Assembly (NCBI GenBank): GCA_002633005.1
Contig: NMRA01000038.1
Location: forward strand, 831,329 to 891,328
From: Phoronis australis
Taxonomy: Eukaryota; Phoronida; Phoronidae
Length of the DNA stretch: 60,000 nucleotides
Reading direction: 5' to 3'
Numbering within the stretch: position 1 is the first letter of the stretch; each line of letters begins with the position of its first letter. The notes under the pieces are model-generated. The model searched no databases. It worked only from the letters and a program-made list of their open reading frames with translations, and had not been told where the DNA came from. Made by a program: the position numbers and the translations under genes. Below, in pieces: positions 41,001 to 46,201 of this stretch.

Positions 41001-41366
41001 TATAATGTAATTATTAGTATACCACAGGCTATAATGTAATTGTTAGTACACCACAGGCTATAATAATGTATAGAAATTATCTCAGTAACTAGCAGTTATT
41101 TGTGTATTCATAAAAACTTAATTTGTGCTTTTGCTAATGTGAGATTTAATCATATTTAGAACAAATTGTGTGGAGTGTGAGATCAATTTTTAAGGCGTAA
41201 GTCTTGAGTATCCTTTATTGAAACGAACTGCTAAGTGTAATTGGTAACTGATTTATGCTACAGAGAACAAGAAGAAGACAAACACCTGGGGGACATCATG
41301 GATCGGAGGGGGTTCCAACTGTCACCCATCACTTACTGCAAGAGCCTCAGGTTGCCAGACAGTTAA
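1710..41366 (+). CDS. MICAL: MICAL, F-actin-oxidising flavoprotein monooxygenase (28 coding exons)
   Basis: Exons read from the sequence: 1710-2006, 5115-5322, 7489-7602, 8058-8159, 9108-9364, 9716-9973, 11370-11575, 14230-14345, 15016-15172, 15657-15853, 16222-16409, 18523-18705, 19943-20143, 20619-20814, 21400-21479, 21837-21933, 23141-23330, 24138-24218, 27627-27820, 28539-28759, 29286-32031, 32282-32334, 33703-33816, 37539-37740, 38518-38617, 39020-39093, 40257-40371, 41264-41366. The sum is 7050 nt, 2349 residues plus stop. Phases agree at every junction; all donors are GT except exon 7 (GC). Domain order is monooxygenase (about 1-480), CH (about 520-635), LIM (845-901), acidic/Lys-rich linker, bMERB (about 2180-2330). 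MICAL enzymes use NADPH and FAD to oxidise F-actin methionines and sever filaments downstream of semaphorin/plexin and Rab signals. The linker makes it longer than vertebrate MICAL1. Splicing is inferred, not shown by transcripts. Confidence 0.95.
2879..2966 (+). repeat. GTCATGT-type short tandem repeat, expanded in copy B
   Basis: Alternating gtcatgtcatgt and gtgtcatgt units repeat across about 88 bp. The equivalent place in copy A (about 713-731) has only two units, so the tract is length-polymorphic between the two blocks. Confidence 0.85.
3098..3212. repeat. Palindromic element, copy 2 (within duplicated block)
   Basis: Same arms as copy 1 (ttttgagaaccagttt / aactggttctcaaaa), placed at the equivalent position of the duplicated block. 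It is probably the allele of copy 1, not an independent insertion. Confidence 0.7.
3972..4268 (+). CDS. MICAL: MICAL exon 1, copy B (duplicate first coding exon)
   Basis: It encodes the same 99 residues as copy A with a handful of silent changes (for example Thr ACC/ACT, Ser AGC/AGT, Leu CTG/CTA, Leu CTG/TTG, Ala GCA/GCG) and keeps the GTGAGT donor. It sits in a contig bounded by single n at 2717 and 4518, so it is best read as the other allele placed in tandem. A real local duplication, giving two alternative first exons, is not excluded. It is counted once in the gene model. Confidence 0.8.
4519..4660. mobile_element. hAT-like element terminus (truncated at n 4518)
   Basis: The block is rich in GCGACCTGG and GCAAAATGCGACC repeats and ends gcgtcgagccctg at 4660, the reverse complement of a CAGGGCTCGA-type hAT end. 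Nearly the same 100 bp recurs at 57857-57960, ending on the same base. The other end is missing because the sequence starts at the n join. Confidence 0.6.
4661..5114. other. Rest of intron 1, with an unrecognised 75-codon ORF
   Basis: The open frame 4721-4948 (+) has no motif I recognise and no clear coding signature. The intron closes with the polypyrimidine acceptor ttcttctattgcag at 5114. Intron 1 includes at least one contig join, so its true length is unknown. Confidence 0.5.
5115..5322 (+). CDS. MICAL: MICAL exon 2: FAD-binding Rossmann motif
   Basis: It encodes residues 100-169, beginning [17 protein letters not shown]. This is the GxGxxG dinucleotide-binding loop at Gly104/Gly106/Gly109, followed by [19 protein letters not shown] and [17 protein letters not shown], all near-invariant in MICAL. 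Donor ATCA|GTGAGC, phase 1: the A joins GT of exon 3 to give Ser. Confidence 0.95.
5323..7488. other. Intron 2
   Basis: AT-rich intron of about 2.2 kb. Apart from the 37-bp tandem array at 6522-6823, I see no coding or structured element. Confidence 0.6.
6522..6823 (+). repeat. 37-bp minisatellite, about 8 copies
   Basis: The unit runs aagcttgatagtgtgtttg, then tatggtacaattgtcatt, 37 bp in all. One unit varies (tagaatggttgtt) and the last three carry acagttg in place of acaattg, so the array shows ordered divergence from left to right. Confidence 0.95.
7489..7602 (+). CDS. MICAL: MICAL exon 3: monooxygenase domain
   Basis: Residues 169-206. It follows acceptor tgttttatcag and reads [16 protein letters not shown] then [11 protein letters not shown], matching the family's SIRQLQLxLxKVALLLG segment. 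Donor GAGA|GTACGT, phase 1. The exon is too short to stand out as an ORF but is fixed by homology and phase. Confidence 0.92.
7889..8030 (+). repeat. 39-bp tandem repeat, 3.6 copies
   Basis: Units of aattacagttaatgtgaac then ataactttgacaattgcagt repeat with substitutions just upstream of the exon 4 acceptor. Open frames on both strands here are by-products of the 13-codon period. Confidence 0.85.
8058..8159 (+). CDS. MICAL: MICAL exon 4: FAD domain, DG motif
   Basis: Residues 207-240. Reads KIGWRVKV, then [16 protein letters not shown], with the DG motif (Asp233-Gly234) that contacts FAD/NADPH in aromatic-hydroxylase-fold monooxygenases. Acceptor ttgtctaaacag, donor GAGG|GTAAGT, phase 1. Confidence 0.94.
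9108..9364 (+). CDS. MICAL: MICAL exon 5: monooxygenase domain
   Basis: Residues 241-326. Contains [55 protein letters not shown] and [10 protein letters not shown], among the most conserved stretches of the MICAL catalytic domain. Acceptor ttcgattcag, donor CTCCAG|GTAGGG, phase 0. Exons 5 and 6 meet at a codon boundary. Confidence 0.96.
9716..9973 (+). CDS. MICAL: MICAL exon 6: monooxygenase domain, GD motif
   Basis: Residues 327-412. Contains [33 protein letters not shown] and ends [12 protein letters not shown], with the GD motif (Gly407-Asp408) binding the FAD ribityl/pyrophosphate. Acceptor ggttttcctgcag, donor CTTGAG|GTTTGT, phase 0. Confidence 0.96.
10192..10697. mobile_element. 506-bp non-autonomous hAT-like element with target duplication
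   Basis: The ends are exact inverted repeats, cagggcttggaa (10192) and ttccaagccctg (ending 10697), flanked by a direct repeat ccaata at 10186-10191 and 10698-10703. CAGGG...CCCTG ends are typical of hAT. A 6-bp duplication is shorter than the usual 8 bp, so a hAT subgroup or another superfamily is possible. No transposase ORF is present. Internal sequence is rich in TCCGCG/GCGGAA subterminal motifs. Confidence 0.85.
11370..11575 (+). CDS. MICAL: MICAL exon 7: end of monooxygenase domain, GC donor
   Basis: Residues 413-481. Reads [45 protein letters not shown] and [17 protein letters not shown]. Following GDSLLE of exon 6 this completes the FAD domain signature GDSLLEPFWPxGxGxARG. The exon must end ACA-AG to join G-TAT of exon 8. 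The next bases are GCAAGT, so the donor is GC, not GT, with an otherwise perfect consensus. Confidence 0.93.
11975..12585 (+). repeat. About 300-bp imperfect tandem duplication
   Basis: Both halves carry caactacaataaagaacaat, agatggc[a/g]caacatg, cggacgagccatgct, acataaccaaaacaaag, aacggtatcc and cgaataattcaaaa...gtagacg in the same order. The spacing differs by small indels, so the duplication is old. Confidence 0.75.
13096..13139. repeat. Perfect 17-bp inverted repeat
   Basis: atcggatacaaaatggc is followed after about 10 bp (cgccacgtcc) by its exact reverse complement gccattttgtatccgat. It lies inside the putative inverted-repeat element. Confidence 0.85.
13389..13478. repeat. Palindromic element, copy 3
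   Basis: Starts agtcactgtgcc-agattttgagaacc and ends gcaggacactgttagtgact. Outer arms are agtcact/agtgact; the inner right arm is degraded (aaaactgtatctgataat) compared with copy 5. Confidence 0.65.
13490..13725 (+). repeat. 18-bp minisatellite, about 13 copies
   Basis: The unit gctgtgcctatatgtgaa repeats with tgtgaa/tgcgaa and tatatg/gtatg variants. Because 18 is a multiple of three, two overlapping frames stay open through it. They are not genes. Confidence 0.95.
14230..14345 (+). CDS. MICAL: MICAL exon 8: linker between monooxygenase and CH domain
   Basis: Residues 481-519. Begins with the G that completes Arg481 (after acceptor cttgttcacag), then [18 protein letters not shown], as in the family's VRPHQVKHLY. 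Ends KKLKPG, donor CCAG|GTAAAC, phase 1. Confidence 0.92.
15016..15172 (+). CDS. MICAL: MICAL exon 9: calponin-homology domain, first half
   Basis: Residues 520-572. Reads [31 protein letters not shown] and HLYRPDL, the N-terminal helices of a single CH domain. In MICALs this domain lies next to the monooxygenase and tunes its action on actin. Acceptor ccgttgcag, donor TTAAT|GTAAGG, phase 2. Confidence 0.95.
15657..15853 (+). CDS. MICAL: MICAL exon 10: calponin-homology domain, second half
   Basis: Residues 572-637. Reads [32 protein letters not shown] and [18 protein letters not shown], completing the CH fold exactly as in MICAL family members. Acceptor tttgttctag, donor AGAA|GTAAGT, phase 1. 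Confidence 0.95.
16222..16409 (+). CDS. MICAL: MICAL exon 11: basic Ser/Pro linker
   Basis: Residues 638-700. Low-complexity basic stretch with [21 protein letters not shown] and [17 protein letters not shown], as found after the CH domain in MICALs. SPK/SPR sites could be kinase targets. Acceptor gtgtttttctag, donor CGA|GTAAGA, phase 0. Confidence 0.85.
16402..17198 (-). other. Two adjoining antisense open frames in intron 11, unrecognised
   Basis: Minus-strand frames 17198-16809 (129 codons) and 16764-16402 (120 codons) follow each other after a 44-bp gap and a frame change. The first contains [35 protein letters not shown] and [15 protein letters not shown]. The second, whose frame is open for 12 codons before its ATG ([12 protein letters not shown]), contains [20 protein letters not shown] and [11 protein letters not shown], coiled-coil-like. 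Composition looks like protein, not repeat translation. It could be a nested gene, a retrocopy with one frameshift, or a two-exon gene. I do not recognise the family. The second frame ends 8 bp inside MICAL exon 11. Confidence 0.4.
17199..18522. other. Remainder of intron 11
   Basis: AT-rich. I see no motif, tandem repeat or credible coding segment before the acceptor tactgtgttgacag at 18522. Confidence 0.55.
18523..18705 (+). CDS. MICAL: MICAL exon 12: charged helical linker
   Basis: Residues 701-761, phase 0 at both ends (61 codons), so it could be skipped without a frameshift. Highly charged: [35 protein letters not shown] and [16 protein letters not shown]. Predicted helical by composition. 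Confidence 0.85.
19221..19318. repeat. Palindromic element, copy 4
   Basis: agtcacttacacggggt...attttgagagccagtttg is mirrored by caaacttgttcttaaaat...acccctgcaagtga. Inner and outer arms are both present with several mismatches. Confidence 0.65.
19943..20143 (+). CDS. MICAL: MICAL exon 13: linker before LIM domain
   Basis: Residues 762-828, phase 0 at both ends (67 codons). Reads [20 protein letters not shown], then [16 protein letters not shown] and ends VPSPPPKKK. No folded domain recognised. Acceptor aatattttctag, donor AAAAAG|GTAAAC. Confidence 0.85.
20619..20814 (+). CDS. MICAL: MICAL exon 14: LIM domain, first zinc knuckle
   Basis: Residues 829-893. CYFCKKRVY opens the LIM domain at Cys845/Cys848. 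[12 protein letters not shown] supplies His866, Cys869, Cys872 and Cys875. This is the C-x2-C, H-x2-C, C-x2-C zinc-binding pattern. Acceptor cttttcacag after a long T tract, donor GAAG|GTGAGT, phase 1. Confidence 0.95.
21033..21126. repeat. Palindromic element, copy 5 (best preserved)
   Basis: gtcacttatagggtcc...tgagaaccagttt is mirrored by aaactggttctca...ggacccatgtaagtgac, a nearly complete 94-bp foldback with a loop of about 20 bp (gatgcctgttattgactgg). It lies in the intron that splits the LIM domain. Confidence 0.8.
21400..21479 (+). CDS. MICAL: MICAL exon 15: LIM domain, last ligands
   Basis: Residues 894-920. [20 protein letters not shown] provides Cys898 and His901, the final two zinc ligands, followed by a basic tail. 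Acceptor cggtgttgcag, donor ACG|GTAGTT, phase 0. Confidence 0.93.
21837..21933 (+). CDS. MICAL: MICAL exon 16: acidic linker
   Basis: Residues 921-953. Reads [20 protein letters not shown] and PISKPKTPR. Preceded by a clear pyrimidine tract (attacttttttcacag), donor AGAG|GTTCGT, phase 1. No domain; assigned by phase and splice sites. Confidence 0.75.
22649..22708 (+). repeat. 15-bp tandem repeat, 4 copies
   Basis: gaatgttattggaca repeats four times with g/a variation at one site, in intron 16. Confidence 0.9.
23141..23330 (+). CDS. MICAL: MICAL exon 17: acidic linker
   Basis: Residues 953-1016. Reads [52 protein letters not shown]. Acceptor cccgcctag, donor TCTGA|GTAAGC, phase 2. The [11 protein letters not shown] segment resembles the post-LIM region of MICAL proteins. 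Confidence 0.85.
24138..24218 (+). CDS. MICAL: MICAL exon 18: small acidic exon
   Basis: Residues 1016-1043. Reads [20 protein letters not shown] then GSQESEG. The acceptor (gtttcaaccaag) is weak, but phase 2 on both sides and the match in composition to exons 17 and 19 support it. The exon repeats the DDWTTES-type motif of exon 17 (DSDWASES). It is 81 bp, so it can be skipped in frame. Confidence 0.7.
24304..25850 (-). repeat. Composite interspersed repeat, intronic copy (inverted relative to the right-edge copy)
   Basis: The left edge, ttatgcgcccatatattac through gctgtcatctctgtctgtc to ggtgtctggcatctgg, is the reverse complement of 59930-60000. The right edge, gttgctcttgt, mirrors acaagagcaacg at 54631 and acaaggacaacg at 58276. 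Between them, units of roughly 430 bp repeat, each with 'ctagtggcaatttt', 'cctgtatctcctaaa' and 'attggtaaa' blocks. No ORF with recognisable motifs. Class unknown. Confidence 0.75.
26014..26117 (+). repeat. 17-bp tandem repeat, about 6 copies
   Basis: atcacaccgacaatgac repeats six times, the last copy diverged (accacactgacaattac). Confidence 0.93.
27627..27820 (+). CDS. MICAL: MICAL exon 19: acidic linker
   Basis: Residues 1043-1107. Reads [40 protein letters not shown] and ends in an acidic run [13 protein letters not shown]. Acceptor gtttctatag, donor GTCAG|GTTGGT, phase 1. Reading past the donor gives only two more residues and a stop. Confidence 0.82.
28539..28759 (+). CDS. MICAL: MICAL exon 20: charged linker
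   Basis: Residues 1108-1181. Reads [20 protein letters not shown], then a Lys/Glu/Pro-rich part, ending [12 protein letters not shown]. Acceptor gcttttttag, donor ATGCAG|GTGGGA, phase 0. Confidence 0.82.
29286..32031 (+). CDS. MICAL: MICAL exon 21: 2.7-kb disordered linker exon
   Basis: Residues 1182-2097, 915 codons open without a break. Starts [20 protein letters not shown] after acceptor tggcctttcag; ends APKASG, donor TCTG|GTATGT, phase 1. Low-complexity, Ser/Thr/Asp/Glu-rich with many D-T-P and T-P sites ([31 protein letters not shown]), a second VRIDP motif (about 31241), and a Lys-rich tract ([28 protein letters not shown]). The final part has [18 protein letters not shown]. It probably serves as a phosphorylation- and partner-binding scaffold; that is inference from composition. 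Confidence 0.93.
32282..32334 (+). CDS. MICAL: MICAL exon 22: 53-bp acidic micro-exon
   Basis: Residues 2097-2114. Reads [18 protein letters not shown] between acceptor gtctgttgcag and donor GAGGAG..|GTAATA. Phase 1 in, phase 0 out, matching neighbours. Confidence 0.8.
33703..33816 (+). CDS. MICAL: MICAL exon 23: basic helical exon before bMERB
   Basis: Residues 2115-2152 (38 codons, phase 0 at both ends, a possible cassette). Reads [20 protein letters not shown] and [14 protein letters not shown], strongly basic and helical. Acceptor ctcaccattcag, donor ACG|GTACAT. Confidence 0.85.
33817..37538. other. Intron 23
   Basis: About 3.7 kb. Contains the DNA-element copy at 35459-36130. The open frames at 36486-37113 overlap each other in several frames and lack recognisable motifs, so I do not call them genes. 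Confidence 0.55.
35459..36132 (-). mobile_element. DNA-transposon remnant with inverted ends and a C-terminal coding scrap
   Basis: cggtaattctccacttattt (35459) is mirrored by aataagtggggaattgccg (ending 36032). On the minus strand a short frame ending at 36065 reads [18 protein letters not shown] then stop, followed by a 3' flank with an AATAAA (ccaaataaagtgaatatt). A diverged copy of this coding end and flank lies at 46202-46570. The shared sequence runs past the inner end, so the true boundaries are uncertain. Confidence 0.5.
37539..37740 (+). CDS. MICAL: MICAL exon 24: start of bMERB domain
   Basis: Residues 2153-2220. Reads [40 protein letters not shown] and [16 protein letters not shown], the opening helix of the bivalent Mical/EHBP Rab-binding (bMERB) domain. 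That domain binds Rab8-family GTPases and can autoinhibit the enzyme. Acceptor tcatttatag, donor GAGG|GTGACA, phase 1. Confidence 0.94.
38518..38617 (+). CDS. MICAL: MICAL exon 25: bMERB domain
   Basis: Residues 2220-2253. Reads [20 protein letters not shown] then ESELMVR, the conserved LxxEWFxLVxEKNxLVRxExEL core of the second bMERB helix. Donor TCAG|GTAAGA, phase 2. Confidence 0.95.
39020..39093 (+). CDS. MICAL: MICAL exon 26: bMERB domain
   Basis: Residues 2253-2278. Reads [20 protein letters not shown] then MEME, the family's LELEDxxxxLExELRxxM segment. Acceptor gttttttgaag, donor GAAG|GTGAGT, phase 1. Confidence 0.93.
39113..39641 (+). repeat. 45-bp minisatellite, about 12 copies, interrupted by n
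   Basis: The unit starts gactttgaaggctgtaattc, continues tattggactgtaattgtgag and ends agttg (45 bp). The n at 39425 falls inside a unit, so the array is probably collapsed. It begins 20 bp after the exon 26 donor. The 45-bp period keeps a frame open; it is not coding. Confidence 0.95.
39973..40021 (+). repeat. 12-bp tandem repeat, 4 copies
   Basis: acgacacgtcaa/acgacatgtcaa alternate across about 48 bp in intron 26. Confidence 0.85.
40257..40371 (+). CDS. MICAL: MICAL exon 27: bMERB domain
   Basis: Residues 2278-2316. Reads [20 protein letters not shown] and [13 protein letters not shown], the third bMERB helix. Ends CTA-AG|GTGGGT, phase 2. This exon can splice in frame either to exon 28 (41264) or to the alternative terminal exon at 43789. 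Confidence 0.94.
40976..41066 (+). repeat. 29-bp tandem repeat, 3 copies
   Basis: tataatgtaattattagta followed by taccacaggc repeats three times in intron 27, with small changes. Confidence 0.85.
41264..41366 (+). CDS. MICAL: MICAL exon 28: canonical C-terminus
   Basis: Residues 2316-2349 and TAA at 41364. Reads [20 protein letters not shown] then [14 protein letters not shown]. RxxEEDxxL is the usual end of the bMERB domain, so this is the conserved terminus. Acceptor atgctacag. Confidence 0.93.
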
Positions 41367-43788
41367 TTTAAAGCTGTACACTCTGCGTCCGTGTGCTTCT
41401 ATACCTGTCGCTGTCTTTCACTAGAATGCTGACTCCTCGGTTACTGTTGCAGTTGTGGTCGCTGCAACTGAGATTGCCGTAGCTGCAGTTGCTGTAGTGA
41501 CAACTGCTGCAGGTGCTGTAGTGACAACTGCTGCAGGTGCTGTAGTGGCAATTGTTGCAGCTGTGGTTGCAATTACTGCACCCGCAGTTGCTGTAACTGC
41601 AGTAACTGTAGTTGTAGTTGATGCAGCTGAGGTTGCTGGAGCTGCAACAGCTCTACCTGCAATTGCTTTAGCTGCAGCTGCTGTTATGAATTCTGCTTGC
41701 TGTGTGCTAATATCATCTTGCTTATGATTAGTTCCATCCTAGTTTTTTCTTCGCAGAATTTCGAATTTACTGTGATGGTAGATTCATTTGCTGATGATTG
41801 TTTGTCAATATGTGTCAGTTTCTATAGTTTGTTAACAAAGTAAACAGTACGTTTTATGTATTCTAAAATGTTCACACTGTAGATTGTCTTATTCATTAAC
41901 TTTTTTTAACTTAAAGTAATTATCAGATTGTATTCAATTAGTTTCTCTTAGTTTCTGGAGCAGTGAATTTTTCAAAACCAGTTGTGTCGAAAACTATTAA
42001 CTGATTAAATTCCTTCATTATAAAGCAAGGAAGTTATGCATCTGTTTACTATTGCATGCATGAATCTTAAAGCAAAAAGCTTGAAGGCATTGGCTTTTAT
42101 TGCATCATAGTCACATTTACAGCAAATAGCTGTAGCTTATTTTCCCGCACTAGAGTGAGTGACTGAACCAAATTGCCAAACGTTTGTTGAATCTCTTCCA
42201 TGCTTTCAAAGTTGCAGGCAGCTTAGGCTTAATCGCTAGTACATTGCTTTTCAAATAACTGTCGATTTTTGTTGAAAGTCATTAAGCCTAGTAGAGGTTA
42301 TGGTCAAAATCGTGTACGAAAATAAAAAATTGACTGCCAAATTTGCGTTTTGATATCATGTCACTGTCGTGATGAAGAAATGGCAATGTCATTTTTTGAA
42401 AACTCGTGTACTACTGTTTTCATTCTTGTGAACAGTTGCTGTAAGTGCCTCACCACTATTCTAATTTTAATAAGTTGCTTTAAAAAGCAACTAAGCAATT
42501 TTTGGTTTAGACAACTTACCATAGTGAAATTGGTCTCAAATCGTTCCTTAGTCCACGATGTGATTTCTGGGCTTGGGAAGAGCTGACAGTTGGTTACTGC
42601 TTGACCTCTCTTGGCCTCTACAAGTTGACATGTCAAGTCCTGTCATTTTATTCACTGAGTGTGGTCTCCAGAATAATGGACAGTTCTTTCTAAGACCAAA
42701 AATAACTTCTCGTCTGAGGTACGAATTGAGACCAAGTGGTCTAAGTCAAAATTTAGTTTCTTTGACTGATCAAGATTTTATTGCCACGAACTATGTGTGT
42801 GCTAGTAGTTTTGTGGAGAATACTATGATCTGTATGTCTGTGCTCTTATTAACTAACTTAGAAAGACTCATGCATTTTGACTGTCATCTCATATTTAGTA
42901 ACAAGACCAATGTTCTTTAGATTACAGTTTGAGTCAAACGTGTAAACTGTAAGTTTTTGTCTGTGCTCTGTGAAATTTGATTTAGTAAGTCTGGGTTTAT
43001 GGTGTTTTGCAATGCCTTAAACATTCTGTTAATTATAATACATTGGTATTGGCCAGTAAGCTTTGATTTCTTATATTTTGGCGTGGAACACAGTTTTGCA
43101 ATAGCCTTCAGTTATGTTTGCTGTGAGGTTCTTCAACTGAGTGTTTAACAAACTTGATAGTTGAAGTTCGTATAAACAGATCTGATTCTGTCTTTTGGCT
43201 CTATGAAAAGACGACTACTCTAACTGATAAATAATAAAATAAACTAGATGTCATATTCCATTTTGGTAAAGATACTGCTGTCTGAAACATTTATTTAATT
43301 TGGCATCTAATAAGACAATTCCTACAGTAATTATACATCAATATAAGTGGAACACGAAATGTGTTATGGAACATTGTTTATTTTATGAGTACTATGCAGT
43401 GTTTGAACATGATCGATCTAATTTTGAAGCTCTAACTGACTAAGGAGTCTTGAGTTTGATACAAACTATTTCATGTTGCTAGCACGTTACAGTAGTATAC
43501 AAAAAGGCCTAAGCTAATGGACTGGTTTGTTTTCAAGTGTTACTGGCCTTTCACTTAATAATCCACGTGTTGTCAAACTGCTGGATAGACAATTGTATTT
43601 TTACAGAAAGATATCCAAGGCATTTCAAATCAGTCTATCTTTTTGAATCCAGCGCAATTTGAAGGTTTTGTTTGACATTGAAAGATGCTGAACTCCGACT
43701 TGCAACAAAGTTGATGTTTTAAGGATTTATTTTGATGTGTGTCCAGAAGCTAACATTAGCATGCAGGAACATTGTTTTTCATTTCCAG
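41367..43788. other. 3' UTR of the exon 28 transcript and intron before the alternative exon
   Basis: Candidate AATAAA signals lie at 42321 and 43233. The first 330 bp include a hexamer-rich tract (41455-41690). The rest is AT-rich without recognisable coding sequence; open frames around 42350-42920 have no known motif. Confidence 0.55.
41455..41690 (+). repeat. CTGCAG/TTGCTG-rich hexamer-like tract in the 3' UTR
   Basis: Degenerate 6-bp periodicity (gttgct-gtagtg-acaact-gctgca) with several CTGCAG palindromes and a 30-bp duplicated segment. It makes an open Ala/Val/Thr frame, out of frame with the MICAL stop, that I do not take as coding. Confidence 0.8.
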
Positions 43789-43975
43789 CAAGTGGATTGC
43801 TCTCGCGATCACCCTACTCTGGCTTGTGAGCTTGTTTGGAACATTTCTCATCCACTTTACCTACAAACGAGACCAAAGCAGTGTTTGGGATTTTACAGAT
43901 CAGCACGATCAGTCTATTGGGGAAATGTTAGGTGATCTAGTACGTGTTGCTAAGAAGAGGTTGTGGAAGTATTGA
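43789..43975 (+). CDS. Alternative terminal exon: transmembrane C-terminal tail (putative MICAL isoform)
   Basis: A strong acceptor (attgtttttcatttccag) precedes C-AAG-TGG. The C completes a codon begun by AG, matching the phase-2 end of exon 27 (or exon 25). The 62-residue tail reads SKWIALAITLLWLVSLFGTF LIHFTYK, one hydrophobic span of about 22 residues flanked by Lys/Arg, then a polar SSVWDFTDQHDQSIGEM and basic end RVAKKRLWKY before TGA. AATAAA follows at 44462. An isoform ending here would be about 2377 residues and tail-anchored, replacing [16 protein letters not shown]. The alternative is the last exon of another gene whose other exons I cannot find. Confidence 0.6.
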
Positions 43976-44461
43976 ACATTCTAAGTGTTACTAGAAAACA
44001 AATGTTTTAGAATCTCTGGCGAGGTTGAGAAAAGGAAATTAAATAGCTCAGTAATATTGCATTACAACAGATTTAAAAGAGCTTTTCTGAAATTCCTGTG
44101 CCTATTTTTTAATAGTTGTTTATGTCAGATGTGGTCACCTTGTCCTGGCACATACTGAGATAGTCTGGTTGTCACTTTTACGTTCTGAAGTGTTAATTCT
44201 TGATGCTATTTAAAGCAAGTGTAAATGTACTGCATTATTTTTAAAGAATTTTTCAACTTCACATGTAATGCAGAGGTGTACTTTACTGTAAAATTTATTA
44301 GTTATATCCCGACTAACGGTTCAGTTAGGATAGAAGACTTGAATTTCTGAAACTTATGTTTATTTAGCTGATGTGAATTGCATTTGTGCTACTTAATGTA
44401 ATATATGCGACTGTTATTGTAGGGTGCATAATTTGTTTTAAAGCTCGTTTTTGCTATTGAA

Positions 44462-44467
44462 AATAAA
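44462..44467 (+). other. Polyadenylation signal AATAAA after the alternative exon
   Basis: AATAAA about 490 bp after the stop at 43975, in gaaaataaatactatg. Supports 43789-43975 as a true 3'-terminal exon. Confidence 0.55.
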
Positions 44468-44489
44468 TACTATGTTAAATTGATGTATT

Positions 44490-46200
44490 TGTTTATGGTG
44501 CTTCGCAGCAGAGGTGAAAATGTTGCTAACTGCAAAATGGCACTAACTAATTGATATAGGGAACTACAAATTGATAAAACTTCTTTCTTTGGTGCACATA
44601 AACCTTCACTCAATAAGTTAAAAAAGTCCACTGCATGTATTAAGCCACTGAAACCTTTGTTCGACTGGACCCACCACTCTTTGACATGAGAGAGCAATGT
44701 CACATTACCCGACCCCCATGACTAGGAAGGGAAATTTAATCATGGTCACTAGGTTAAAATACTATTAATTTAGTACCCGTAAAGAAAATTTGGCAAACAT
44801 GAGTGCCAAAATTTCTCATATTTCAAATGCTTTAAATATAATTGTAGATTGCCCACAGTATCTCAAAATGTAGTCTTTATTTGACTATGGTGTAGATGCC
44901 TTTAGTTGGTGCTACGGTAGCCAGTCTACAATTCTTAACTTTTGCACACCCAAAATAATTTAACTCAAACAATACTTGAATATGGTGCAGAAGCTCGCAT
45001 ATTTTCTATTCCTTCACNACATTACTTGAAAGCATGTTAACCCATTTACAAAGCATGACTTCCCACTCTGACTGAAACACCGACCTTTCTATGTATTGGG
45101 TCACGTGTTTTCAACTTTCGATTCATTTCAAACACTTGCCCTACGATATTTCCGGCCATTCTACTACTTTTGCACACCCCCACCTCTTGAAAAATTAATC
45201 ACTATTTTGTGTGAAATTGTAGAGCAGTTACCGCACTCATAAAATGAAAAATGGCTGCTCCAACATTTTTGTAAGTGGACATGTCTGGAAAACACATTTT
45301 TATTAAACTGCGGTTATGAAGAAGTCAATTTCTGACCCTTAAACAAGACCAATGAATAGTTTTACCAGCAAAATATATTTATTTGTTCGCAAGTGAATCC
45401 ACAAATCAATCACAAGTAATAAGCCTCAATTTCAATTATTAAAATATAGGATACTATAAAAAAGTTCGTAACTTTATGACTTACAAATGGCACTCTTAGT
45501 CTTGACTGAGAACACAAAACCAAGAATACAATTATATAATTCTTAACTCATTTAGCACATAACATGGCCGACATGTGAAGTTATTTAATCAAATCTTCAC
45601 AAAACTAATAAAATATCAAGAAAATTTTCAGTCTATTACTAGGCATAGTTTGTAGTGTGTAGACATCGTAAAACAACATGAGGAAAATTTTCCATTACCT
45701 GCAGTAAAGTTATCAGTCATTAAAAATGGCAATTTGGTGGCCATTTTTGTACAAAATAAGCGGAGAACTGCTGTATGTGTACGATGAAGGTATGACTCCT
45801 TGCTCGAACATTTAAAGAATACATCACGTGATGCATAACTTCACATGCAGCAGATTCCAACAACTACATCCAAGTGAACAAAACAACTTTTCAAAAATAT
45901 TTCAACACAGTCAACTGACTGCCACACACAAACATCAACAATTAAAAGCACATTGCACTAGAAGATTATTATATCTGGTGCATGTAATGCATTAGTCTAC
46001 AAAATGGAAGGTAAGAGACATGGCATCTAAACAAAAGGAATAGATGACAAAGCAAGAAGTGATCGACTCTAACCATGCATTGGTCAAAACTCACATTTTT
46101 CTGCACCAAGCCCTCAATCTGACCCCCAAGAGAGTAACATACACTTGAATGAGACCTCCAAAACAGTACTGTATCCCACTGCCTCAATGCCCTCTACAAG
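44490..46200. other. Intergenic, with a degraded copy of a DNA-element family
   Basis: tttttgtacaaaataagcgg followed by agaactgctgta (about 45752-45775) matches the right inner end of the 35459-36132 element. cggtagccagtctacaattc (about 44915) may be its opposite end. An n lies at 45018. No coding sequence recognised. Confidence 0.4.
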
Positions 46201-46201
46201 T

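Noticed and set aside
41455-41727. Ala/Val/Thr-rich 90-codon ORF after the MICAL stop
   Set aside because: Low-complexity hexamer tract, out of frame with exon 28, no splice support.
43789-43975. Exon 29 as an independent small tail-anchored gene
   Set aside because: No ATG-bearing upstream exon of a separate gene was found between 41366 and 43789, and the phase fits MICAL; kept as an alternative only.
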